11,065 nucleotides of DNA, from assembly GCA_002693605.1 (NCBI GenBank), contig NZQO01000016.1:1-11065 (forward strand), given 5' to 3'. Shown here one piece after another: positions 1-5,876 of this stretch. This DNA comes from Flavobacteriaceae bacterium (GTDB taxonomy: Bacteria; Bacteroidota; Bacteroidia; Flavobacteriales; Flavobacteriaceae). Each line of letters opens with the position of its first letter. Position 1 is the first letter of the stretch. Under the pieces are notes generated by a model, which saw nothing but the letters and a program-made list of their open reading frames with translations, was not told where the DNA came from and did not search any database. The translations under genes and the position numbers were made by a program.

Positions 1-334
1 AATCGATGGCCTCCTGTATTTCATCTGCATCAAAATCTTTTATGGGAATGCCAGGGGTGAGCATGTCGCCGATGCTGATCAAGTTTTCTATCCATTCGAT
101 TTCTGTTACGATGGCGTATTTCCGAAGGTTTTTTAGTCCAAACCATTTCATTTCCGACAGGAAGCCCAGTCCCTTGAACTTCATCAGGCCGGCAGCGTCT
201 TCCAGCTCTAGAAGAATGTTGAAATGGCCCTCTTTCTTGGTTATTTCCTTCATTTGAGTGAAGGCGTTTTCGTAATCGAGTTCGGTAGTGTTACGATCTA
301 TGATCATATGCACTGTGGTGTGTGTGTTTATCAT
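1..334 (-). CDS. SpoIIAA-like STAS/SEC14 domain protein (3' end outside window)
   Basis: Only the first 111 codons are visible; the reading frame runs off the left edge of the window without a stop. The translation begins MINTHTTVHMIIDRNTTELD and fits the SpoIIAA-like (STAS/SEC14) family: an N-terminal strand and helix, a segment HFNILLELEDAAG around residues 37-49, a helix with conserved tryptophan and glycine, then KYAIVTEIEWIENL followed by an acidic FDADEIQEAI helix close to the usual C-terminus of the family (about 120 residues). No signal peptide or membrane segment is seen, so it should be cytosolic. Family members are small lipid- or partner-binding folds of unknown cellular role. Start chosen at 334; an in-frame ATG at 307 is an alternative. 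It is divergent from the cyclase gene at 588. Family assignment is from sequence pattern only. Confidence 0.8.
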   Translation of the reverse strand, partial: MINTHTTVHMIIDRNTTELDYENAFTQMKEITKKEGHFNILLELEDAAGLMKFKGLGFLSEMKWFGLKNLRKYAIVTEIEWIENLISIGDMLTPGIPIKDFDADEIQEAID

Positions 335-357
335 TTGTCAAATGTTTGGTACGAGTA

Positions 358-365
358 CAAATATA
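358..365 (-). promoter_or_regulatory. Candidate -7 element for the SpoIIAA-like gene
   Basis: On the minus strand the bases read TATATTTG, an exact match to the Bacteroidota -7 consensus TAnnTTTG, 23 bp upstream of the start codon at 334. No convincing TTG -33 element lies at the usual spacing, so this rests on the -7 box alone. Confidence 0.4.
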
Positions 366-408
366 AATGGGGTTGATGTTTCATTTTCTGATGTTTGTCA
401 ATAGCCCT

Positions 409-424
409 GATGATATATATCATC
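409..424. promoter_or_regulatory. Perfect 16-bp palindrome in a divergent intergenic region
   Basis: GATGATATATATCATC is its own reverse complement over all 16 bases. It sits between the divergent starts of the SpoIIAA-like gene (334) and the cyclase gene (588), about 44 bp upstream of the minus-strand -7 box. The symmetry and position suit an operator for a dimeric regulator, but the AT-rich core could also arise by chance. The binding protein is unknown. Confidence 0.4.
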
Positions 425-469
425 GTATTATATGCACCAAGACGCCATATTTGTAAGCTCGTGATTGCC

Positions 470-519
470 CGGTTTATCTGCTTGCTCGATTTTCCGTGCC
501 TAATTGTATCGATAAACCG
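470..519. repeat. 9-bp inverted repeat in the cyclase leader
   Basis: CGGTTTATC (470-478) and GATAAACCG (511-519) are perfect inverted copies separated by 32 bp, 68 bp upstream of the cyclase start. A small GTAG-TAAA-CTAC hairpin (519-530) follows at once. If transcription starts just after the near-consensus -7 box CATATTTG (446-453), both would lie in the 5' untranslated region. It does not match any riboswitch I recognise; it could also be a two-half-site protein-binding element. Confidence 0.35.
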
Positions 520-587
520 TAGTAAACTACCCGTGCACTATAATTCTGCGCTTAAGTAGGGATACTCGCTTTTTACAAATTTGAATT

Positions 588-1661
588 ATGGAGCATAACT
601 ACCTAAGGGTTCTGCTGAAACATCTTATCGTGTGGCCCCTCGCTTTCGGGCTGTGGATGCTTTTGCGTAATTTTGGGCAAACTGTCGATTCCGAATTTAA
701 TTCGCTTCCCATTAGTGAAAGGGTATTGATACTTATTGCCCTCGGGCTCGTTGCAGGCTCCTTGTTCGGCTTTTTTGAAATGGTCTTTGAAAAGCACGTT
801 AACCGAGCGATGTCCTTGGGCAAACTTGTAATCGTTTCTTCCCTGAGCCATCTCACAATCATTTTTGTCCTGATATTTTTATCGGGCCACATACTTCACG
901 AATTAGCGGGTGAAACGTTTTATTGGGAAACTTTCAAGGAGTTAATGTTCTCTAACCAGATGGCCTTGCTGCTGCTCTACTTTTTCATTGTCATTACGTT
1001 GATAAGCGTTTTTAACGAAATCGATAAACGACTGGGACAGGGCAACCTGTGGAAACTCTTTACCGGCGCCTTCTATGTTCCCAAAGAAGATAATCGGATA
1101 TTCTTGTTCATCGATTTAAAATCGAGTACCACCATTGCCGAAACCATCGGGCATTTGCAGTACAGCCGGTTATTGCAGGAATGTTTCAGAGATTTGAGCG
1201 TGGTGGCAAAATCGAAGGCACAGATTTACCAGCACGTGGGCGACGAGGCGGTCCTCACGTGGCCCACTAAGTTGGGAATAGAAGACTGCAATTGCCTCAA
1301 CGCCTTCTTCGATTTCAAGTGCAGATTGCTGGAGAGAGCCCCGTATTATTTAAGGAAGTATGGTGTGGTACCCGAGTTCAAGGCGGGAATGCACTACGGA
1401 AAAATAATAGTTGCCGAGGTTGGCGAACTAAAAAGGGAAATGGCCTACCACGGCGATACCATCAATATTGCGGCGCGTTTGCAAGAAAAATGTAATGAAC
1501 TAGGGAAGGAAATGCTCGTTTCGGCCAAAATGAAGCAGAAGTTGAAAGCTGCCGAACAGTTTCATTTCGACTACCAAGGAAAATTAGTCCTTAAGGGAAA
1601 ATCGAAGGTGGTAAAGCTCTACAGTGTGGAAGGGACTTCACATCATGGAAAAACTACTTAA
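588..1661 (+). CDS. Membrane-anchored class III adenylate/guanylate cyclase
   Basis: A 357-residue protein with about four N-terminal membrane helices (roughly residues 12-28, 45-67, 80-101 and 124-143) and a cytosolic class III cyclase homology domain (about 168-348). It should convert a nucleoside triphosphate to a 3',5'-cyclic monophosphate at the inner membrane. Visible catalytic residues are the two metal-binding aspartates D176 (FLFID) and D219 (HVGDE), and N293 and R297 in DTINIAARL. The domain ends with the usual GKLVLKGKSK strand and closing VVKLYSVEG. By hand alignment, the two purine-selecting positions (Lys and Asp in adenylyl cyclases, Glu and Cys in guanylyl cyclases) are Q215 and A286, so substrate preference cannot be called. 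It stands alone, with no effector gene beside it. The ATG at 588 gives a sensible N-terminus directly before the first helix; no clear ribosome binding site is seen. Confidence 0.85.
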   Translation: MEHNYLRVLLKHLIVWPLAFGLWMLLRNFGQTVDSEFNSLPISERVLILIALGLVAGSLFGFFEMVFEKHVNRAMSLGKLVIVSSLSHLTIIFVLIFLSGHILHELAGETFYWETFKELMFSNQMALLLLYFFIVITLISVFNEIDKRLGQGNLWKLFTGAFYVPKEDNRIFLFIDLKSSTTIAETIGHLQYSRLLQECFRDLSVVAKSKAQIYQHVGDEAVLTWPTKLGIEDCNCLNAFFDFKCRLLERAPYYLRKYGVVPEFKAGMHYGKIIVAEVGELKREMAYHGDTINIAARLQEKCNELGKEMLVSAKMKQKLKAAEQFHFDYQGKLVLKGKSKVVKLYSVEGTSHHGKTT

Positions 1662-1691
1662 GATGGTGTAATGAACACGCAAAAAGAGTTT

Positions 1692-1727
1692 CGCCGGAAA
1701 AGCGATACTATTTTTTTAAGTATTATT
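1692..1727 (+). terminator. Possible weak terminator after the cyclase gene
   Basis: About 30 bp after the cyclase stop, a short TCGC/GCGA stem (loop CGGAAAA) is followed by ATACTA and a run of seven T, then a second weak ATACT/AGTAT stem spanning the T run. The stems are short, so this is tentative. The rest of the 136-bp gap to the next gene shows no clear promoter consensus. Confidence 0.25.
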
Positions 1728-1797
1728 TAACATAAGCTCACGAAATTTAGCGACTACTCCATCGTTGTGTGTTCAGTCGATTCAAAATTAGCGAATA

Positions 1798-2211
1798 ATG
1801 AAATACGCGTGGGTGTTTTTACTGGCAGTGACATTGGCGTCTTGTTCGACAGGCGATGACAGGATCGCAACTGCCGAGGATTTTCTGGTGGGCAATTGGT
1901 ACTGGCAAGATGAACTGGTGAACGGAAAATTGATTCCATACGCTTCTCACGAGGCGTGCGGTAAAGATTATATAATTTTTTCCGAAGACAATTCATTCGC
2001 AGAAATGGACGTAATATCCTGCGAGGAGCGTCAACAGATGGTAGGAGAGTGGGAGGTAGAAGGGGCTACGCTCACTATCTCGGCCTACGGTTTTTCTGAA
2101 TCGGCCAAAGTGCTAGAGTTAACTGAAACGCAATTGCACGTTCAAATTCGATTCGATTATGATGGCGACGGCAGAAACGACACGGTCATACAGCGCTTCA
2201 CTAAAAAATAA
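1798..2211 (+). CDS. Lipocalin-like lipoprotein
   Basis: A 137-residue protein with a lipoprotein signal peptide: MKYAWVFLLAVTLASC, with a lipobox L-A-S-C placing the lipidated cysteine at residue 16. The mature part has the pattern of the short lipocalin-like domain common in Bacteroidota: VGNWYWQDEL (31-40), C54-x-KDYIIF, acidic FSEDNSF, C75, then GEWEVEGATLTIS and paired beta strands. C54 and C75 could form a disulfide in the periplasm. Near the end, DYDGDGRND (120-128) fits the DxDxDGxxD calcium-loop pattern. The expected location is a membrane leaflet facing the periplasm, or the cell surface. Ligand and role are unknown. It converges on the SYLF gene and has no evident operon partner. 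Confidence 0.75.
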   Translation: MKYAWVFLLAVTLASCSTGDDRIATAEDFLVGNWYWQDELVNGKLIPYASHEACGKDYIIFSEDNSFAEMDVISCEERQQMVGEWEVEGATLTISAYGFSESAKVLELTETQLHVQIRFDYDGDGRNDTVIQRFTKK

Positions 2212-2258
2212 GTCCAAAATCGAAACTGCCAACCATTTTGGCAAAAACGACCTTGGAC
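2212..2258. terminator. Nested inverted repeats between convergent genes
   Basis: An outer pair GTCCAA (2212-2217) / TTGGAC (2253-2258) encloses an inner hairpin TGCCAA-CCATT-TTGGCA (2227-2243). It starts directly after the lipoprotein stop and lies 32 bp from the stop of the opposing SYLF gene. T-rich sequence follows on the plus strand (GAACTTTATCTTAGTTT) and a looser T-rich stretch on the minus strand. A bidirectional terminator is the likely reading, though a compact U tract is missing. Confidence 0.4.
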
Positions 2259-2290
2259 GAACTTTATCTTAGTTTCTCGTCACACCGATA

Positions 2291-2818
2291 TTAGTTGAGG
2301 GGGATAAACTCAAATTGCTGGCCCCCCACGGCAGCCTCTAGGCTCAATCCTGCCTTGGGCATCACGAACACGGCCACGCCTTCGGAATAATCGGCTGCTA
2401 GCGACGCTCCTTCCTTTATCAGGACGGCCGACATACTTGCCGATAATTCAAAATCATCATCTTTAAAACGCTTGAGGGGTTCCTGTTGATCGAAGAATAT
2501 AACCTCGCTATAGGCCGCTCCTCCAATTTGTGCGCCCACATCTATCTTTTTCATATCTGCCAGGCCAATCAAGGTGCCATTCTCCCACACGGCACCGTTT
2601 CCGGAAGCTCCCCCAATAATGAAGGCCCCTTCGCCCACATTAGGAAAAATTACGTAAGCGTCTGCCTCGTCAAAATGTTTTTGTAGCGACGGGTTCTTAT
2701 CAATCATGGCCATTTTTGCTTTTTCCGCTTCTTTTACCAATTGTTTATCCTCGGCATTTTGTCCGTGGGTTATACCGATAAAAAATAGGATTGTTAACAT
2801 TAGGTGTATCTTCCTCAT
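2291..2818 (-). CDS. Secreted SYLF (Ysc84-type) lipid-binding domain protein
   Basis: A 175-residue protein with a Sec signal peptide (hydrophobic MLTILFFIGI, likely cut near G19/Q20) followed by one SYLF domain filling residues 25-174. Family landmarks are visible: AYVIFPNVGEGAFIIGG (54-70), GNGAVWENGTLIGLADMKK, DVGAQIGGAAYSEVIFF, then FELSASMSAVLIKEGAS and the closing EGVAVFVMPKAGLSLEAAVG with FEFIPL at the end. SYLF domains bind phosphoinositides and actin in eukaryotes; bacterial copies are exported and their ligand is not established. Length is close to a single-domain bacterial homologue. Upstream on the minus strand, TACCTTTA (2849-2842) resembles a -7 box with one mismatch. It appears monocistronic. 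Confidence 0.85.
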   Translation of the reverse strand: MRKIHLMLTILFFIGITHGQNAEDKQLVKEAEKAKMAMIDKNPSLQKHFDEADAYVIFPNVGEGAFIIGGASGNGAVWENGTLIGLADMKKIDVGAQIGGAAYSEVIFFDQQEPLKRFKDDDFELSASMSAVLIKEGASLAADYSEGVAVFVMPKAGLSLEAAVGGQQFEFIPLN

Positions 2819-2953
2819 AATTTCTTCTTTTTTAGTTTACCTAAAGGTACGATTAGTGAATATTCTTAGGCGTTAACGGCGTGTTAGACTTTCGCAAAGA
2901 ATATCATAATAAGTTGCCTTGGGGTGCCAACCTGCAAAGACCGCGATTCTTAA

Positions 2954-2985
2954 TTGGAACCTTTTTGCATTTTGGCGTATCTTTA
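2954..2985 (+). promoter_or_regulatory. Candidate era promoter
   Basis: TTG (2954-2956), a 21-bp spacer, then TATCTTTA (2978-2985), one mismatch from TAnnTTTG. Transcription would begin near 2992, about 12 nt before the ATG at 3004. This supports the ATG at 3004 as the start rather than the in-frame GTG at 2881. Confidence 0.45.
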
Positions 2986-3003
2986 CCGATAAAGAATAGA
3001 AAA

Positions 3004-3888
3004 ATGGCTCACAAAGCAGGATTTGTAAATATTATCGGGAACCCAAACGTGGGAAAGAGCACGTTGATGAATGCCTTTGTAGGAGAACGACTTTCCATCA
3101 TCACCTCGAAGGCCCAGACCACCAGGCATCGAATTCTCGGAATTGTAAACGGCGACGATTTTCAAGTGGTGCTTAGCGACACGCCCGGCATCATAAAACC
3201 CGCCTATCAGCTGCAGGAAAGCATGATGGATTTCGTGAAGTCTGCCTTCGAGGACGCCGATATTCTACTTTACCTGGTTGAACTGGGTGAGCAAGACCTA
3301 AAGGACGAAGCATTTTTTATGAAAATAAAGAATGCCGAAATTCCCGTACTTCTCCTCATCAATAAAATTGACAAGGGAAATGAGGAGCAATTGATGAATG
3401 CTCTCAAGCTATGGGAGGAGAAAGTGCCCAACGCAGAGATATTCGCGATCTCTGCCCTTCAAAATTTTGGGGTTAACGAAGTGTTCCAGCGCATACTGGA
3501 TCTCTTGCCAGAATCACCCCCGTTTTACCCCAAGGACCAGCTTACCGACAAGCCCGAGCGCTTTTTCGTAAACGAAACCATCAGGGAAAAAATCCTACTG
3601 CACTACAAAAAGGAAATTCCCTACTCGGTTGAAATAGATACCGAAGAGTTTTTCGAGGATGATACCATTATTCGCATTCGCAGCGTCATCATGGTAGAGC
3701 GCGAAACCCAAAAAGGCATTATCATTGGGCATAAGGGCGCAGCCCTTAAGAGAGTTGGTGTAGAGGCGCGGCAAGATTTGGAAAAATTCTTCGGAAAGCA
3801 AATCCATTTGGAAACCTACGTAAAGGTGAACAAAAATTGGCGTAGCGATGAACGGCAATTAAGGCGATTTGGGTATAACAAAAAATAA
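3004..3888 (+). CDS. era: GTPase Era
   Basis: Era binds the 3' end of 16S rRNA through its KH domain and acts in late 30S subunit assembly. From the ATG at 3004 the protein is 294 residues, the normal family size, and opens directly with the G domain. Motifs: G1 GNPNVGKS (12-19), G2 threonines in QTTRHR (38-43), G3 DTPG (59-62), G4 NKID (120-123), G5 SAL (150-152). The C-terminal KH domain carries the GHKG form of GxxG (242-245) in a KGIIIGHKGAALKRVG context, and ends with VKVNKNWR as is usual. The frame is open back to a GTG at 2881, but the 41 extra residues match nothing in Era and overlap the likely promoter. The convergent downstream gene ends only 3 bp away. Confidence 0.96.
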   Translation: MAHKAGFVNIIGNPNVGKSTLMNAFVGERLSIITSKAQTTRHRILGIVNGDDFQVVLSDTPGIIKPAYQLQESMMDFVKSAFEDADILLYLVELGEQDLKDEAFFMKIKNAEIPVLLLINKIDKGNEEQLMNALKLWEEKVPNAEIFAISALQNFGVNEVFQRILDLLPESPPFYPKDQLTDKPERFFVNETIREKILLHYKKEIPYSVEIDTEEFFEDDTIIRIRSVIMVERETQKGIIIGHKGAALKRVGVEARQDLEKFFGKQIHLETYVKVNKNWRSDERQLRRFGYNKK

Positions 3889-3891
3889 GAA

Positions 3892-4389
3892 TTAGGGCGT
3901 GGCCAGCGTGCGCTCCATAAATCTGTGGAGGGTCATCATCTGTCCATTCCCCGCTTTCTTTCCTAACCGGCCGCCAAAATATAGGCCAATCCAGAGCAGT
4001 GCTAGAAGTGCCATACCCGCAATTTGCACGGCATACGGTTCGTTTAATGACGCCAGCGTATAGGCCCAAATGCCCAAGCCCATAAAAAGAATTGCCACGG
4101 CAAAATGGACAAACATAAAGAAGGTCCATAGCGTAGGGCTGGGCCCAAAAAGACCGAACACGGTACAGCCGCCATCCTCCTTTCCCAGCACTTCCAAGTG
4201 CAGTTGAGGTGACCAAAAATGCTGATTTATCTTAGAGATGCGAATAAAAATATGATCATCTACCACTGAGGTAACAACTTCATCCGTAGAGGCCTTTTTC
4301 CTGCCAAAAGCCTCCAAAATGGATTGTTTGTCTTTTTCCAAATCCAGTTGGAAGCGCGGGCGTAGTACAATTTCGTTGGAAAGCGGCAT
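3892..4389 (-). CDS. Unrecognised two-TM membrane protein between era and der
   Basis: I do not recognise a characterised family. From the ATG at 4389 the protein is 165 residues: a soluble N-terminal part (1-84) with PRFQLDLEKDKQSILEAFGR and a beta-rich DDHIFIRISKINQHFWSPQL stretch, then GLFGPSPTLWTFFMF leading into membrane helix 1 (about 88-110), a short connection, helix 2 (about 120-140) and a basic tail (RLGKKAG). There is no signal peptide, so the soluble part is probably cytosolic. The frame is open to 4536, but that would overlap the start of der; 4389 leaves 115 bp for divergent promoters and fits a promoter-like TTG-N21-CAACTTTG. Such proteins may be mislabelled GTP-binding because of their neighbours; no G motif is present here. 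Confidence 0.7.
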   Translation of the reverse strand: MPLSNEIVLRPRFQLDLEKDKQSILEAFGRKKASTDEVVTSVVDDHIFIRISKINQHFWSPQLHLEVLGKEDGGCTVFGLFGPSPTLWTFFMFVHFAVAILFMGLGIWAYTLASLNEPYAVQIAGMALLALLWIGLYFGGRLGKKAGNGQMMTLHRFMERTLATP

Positions 4390-4407
4390 ATCGCAGGTGT
4401 TTAATGG

Positions 4408-4439
4408 CAAAGTTGAAAATAGTAAATTTTTCGAAACAA
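4408..4439 (-). promoter_or_regulatory. Candidate promoter for the two-TM protein
   Basis: On the minus strand: TTG (4439-4437), a 21-bp spacer, then CAACTTTG (4415-4408), one mismatch from TAnnTTTG. Transcription would start about 12 nt before the ATG at 4389. It has the same spacer length as the candidate era promoter. Confidence 0.4.
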
Positions 4440-4446
4440 GGTCCCC

Positions 4447-4481
4447 TTGCCACATCCTTAGTATTAAATAACCTATTTTTG
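4447..4481 (+). promoter_or_regulatory. Candidate der promoter
   Basis: TATTTTTG (4474-4481) matches TAnnTTTG exactly, 23 bp before the der ATG at 4505. A TTG at 4447-4449 lies 24 bp upstream of it, slightly long for a -33 element. It is arranged back to back with the minus-strand promoter at 4408-4439. Confidence 0.45.
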
Positions 4482-4504
4482 TACCCAGTAAAACAACCCA
4501 AGGT

Positions 4505-5806
4505 ATGAGTATTGTTGCGATTGTAGGAAGGCCCAATGTAGGAAAATCTACTTTTTTTAATCGATTAATCCAGCGCCGCGAGGCGATAACCGATGCCGTG
4601 AGCGGAGTTACAAGAGATCGCCACTACGGTAAGAGCGACTGGAACGGGAAGGAATTTTCCCTGATCGATACGGGCGGTTATGTAAAGGGAAGCGACGATG
4701 TGTTCGAGGCGGAAATCGACAAGCAGGTCGAGCTCGCCATAGACGAGGCAGACGCCATAATTTTTATGGTCGATGTCGAAAACGGCGTTACCGGTATGGA
4801 CGAAGAGGTGGCGAAGCTACTTCGGAAATCGCATAAACCGTTCTTTCTAGCCGTAAACAAGGTAGACAGCGCCACGCGCGAGAACGATGCGGTCGAGTTC
4901 TATTCCCTTGGCGTGGAGAAATACTACACCCTTTCCAGCATCAACGGTAGCGGCACGGGCGATTTGCTCGATGATCTCGTGGAGGTATTGCCCGAGAAGG
5001 AGCAGCGCGAGGAAGAAACCTTGCCCCGCTTTGCCGTAGTAGGCAGGCCAAACGCAGGTAAATCTTCCTTTATAAACGCCCTTATAGGGCAGGACCGGTA
5101 CATTGTTACCGATATTGCCGGAACCACGCGTGATAGTATCGACACGCGCTATAACCGCTTCGGATTTGAATTTAACCTGGTAGATACCGCCGGTATCCGA
5201 AAAAAGAGCAAGGTAAAGGAAGATCTCGAGTTTTACTCGGTAATGCGAAGCGTGCGCGCAATCGAGCACTGCGACGTGGTAATCCTGGTTTTTGATGCCA
5301 CCCGTGGCTTTGACGGGCAGGTTCAGAATATATTCTGGCTCGCCCAGCGCAATAACAAGGGTATCGTCATCCTCGCCAATAAATGGGATTTGGTTGAGAA
5401 GGAAAATAAGACCACCAAGGAGTTTGAGGCATATATCCGTCGCGAGTGCGAACCCTTTGTCGATGTGCCGATCGTGTTTATTTCGGCCCTTACCAAGCAA
5501 CGTATTTTCAAGGCCATCGAAACCGCCGTTGAGGTTTTTAACAACCGTACCAAAAAGGTGAAGACGAGCAAGCTAAACGAAATTATGCTCCCAATTATCC
5601 AGGCTACCCCGCCGCCGGCCACGAAGGGGAAGTACGTGAAGATAAAATTTTGTACGCAGCTGCCAACACCCTTTCCGGCCTTCGCATTTTTTGCGAATTT
5701 GCCGCAGTACGTGAAGGACCCCTATAAGCGATTCTTGGAAAATAAGCTTCGCGAACATTTCGATTTTACCGGGGTTCCCGTTACCGTTTATATCAGGAAA
5801 AAGTAG
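4505..5806 (+). CDS. der: Double GTPase Der (EngA)
   Basis: Der has two tandem GTPase domains and a KH-like C-terminal domain and acts in 50S subunit maturation. At 433 residues it has the normal family length. First G domain: GRPNVGKS (8-15), DTGG (55-58), NKVD (118-121). Acidic linker at about 163-173. Second G domain: GRPNAGKS (180-187), the typical [10 protein letters not shown] region (202-211), DTAG (227-230), NKWD (292-295) and SAL (327-329). The KH-like domain runs from about 355 to 433 and ends in the usual [13 protein letters not shown]...[11 protein letters not shown] arrangement. The ATG at 4505 puts the first G motif at residue 8, as in other Der proteins. It reads the same way as era but has its own promoter region; the gene on the opposite strand lies between them. 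Confidence 0.97.
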   Translation: MSIVAIVGRPNVGKSTFFNRLIQRREAITDAVSGVTRDRHYGKSDWNGKEFSLIDTGGYVKGSDDVFEAEIDKQVELAIDEADAIIFMVDVENGVTGMDEEVAKLLRKSHKPFFLAVNKVDSATRENDAVEFYSLGVEKYYTLSSINGSGTGDLLDDLVEVLPEKEQREEETLPRFAVVGRPNAGKSSFINALIGQDRYIVTDIAGTTRDSIDTRYNRFGFEFNLVDTAGIRKKSKVKEDLEFYSVMRSVRAIEHCDVVILVFDATRGFDGQVQNIFWLAQRNNKGIVILANKWDLVEKENKTTKEFEAYIRRECEPFVDVPIVFISALTKQRIFKAIETAVEVFNNRTKKVKTSKLNEIMLPIIQATPPPATKGKYVKIKFCTQLPTPFPAFAFFANLPQYVKDPYKRFLENKLREHFDFTGVPVTVYIRKK

Positions 5807-5876
5807 GCAGCCTTTCCCGCACTTTTAACAAATGTAATTATATTCGCTTTTTTGGTTTTCCGTTAAATGTGAGTGT

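Noticed and set aside
335..587. Possible tRNA or small RNA gene in the first intergenic region
   Set aside because: Inverted repeats are present but no cloverleaf, anticodon arm or known RNA family pattern could be assembled.
2881..3003. N-terminal extension of Era from a GTG start
   Set aside because: The extra 41 residues show no family similarity, Era normally begins just before its first G motif, and the region contains a promoter-like TTG-N21-TATCTTTA.
3746..4216. 156-residue minus-strand open frame crossing the end of era
   Set aside because: It overlaps the two-TM gene in a different frame on the same strand and the era KH domain antisense; the two-TM frame has the coherent membrane-protein pattern.
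4390..4536. Longer start for the two-TM protein, adding a hydrophobic N-terminus
   Set aside because: It would overlap the start of der by 32 bp and erase the divergent promoter region; the hydrophobic stretch is the complement of the der start and leader.
4847..5500. 217-residue minus-strand open frame inside der
   Set aside because: It is antisense to highly conserved Der motifs and has no recognisable domain; long antisense frames are common opposite such genes.
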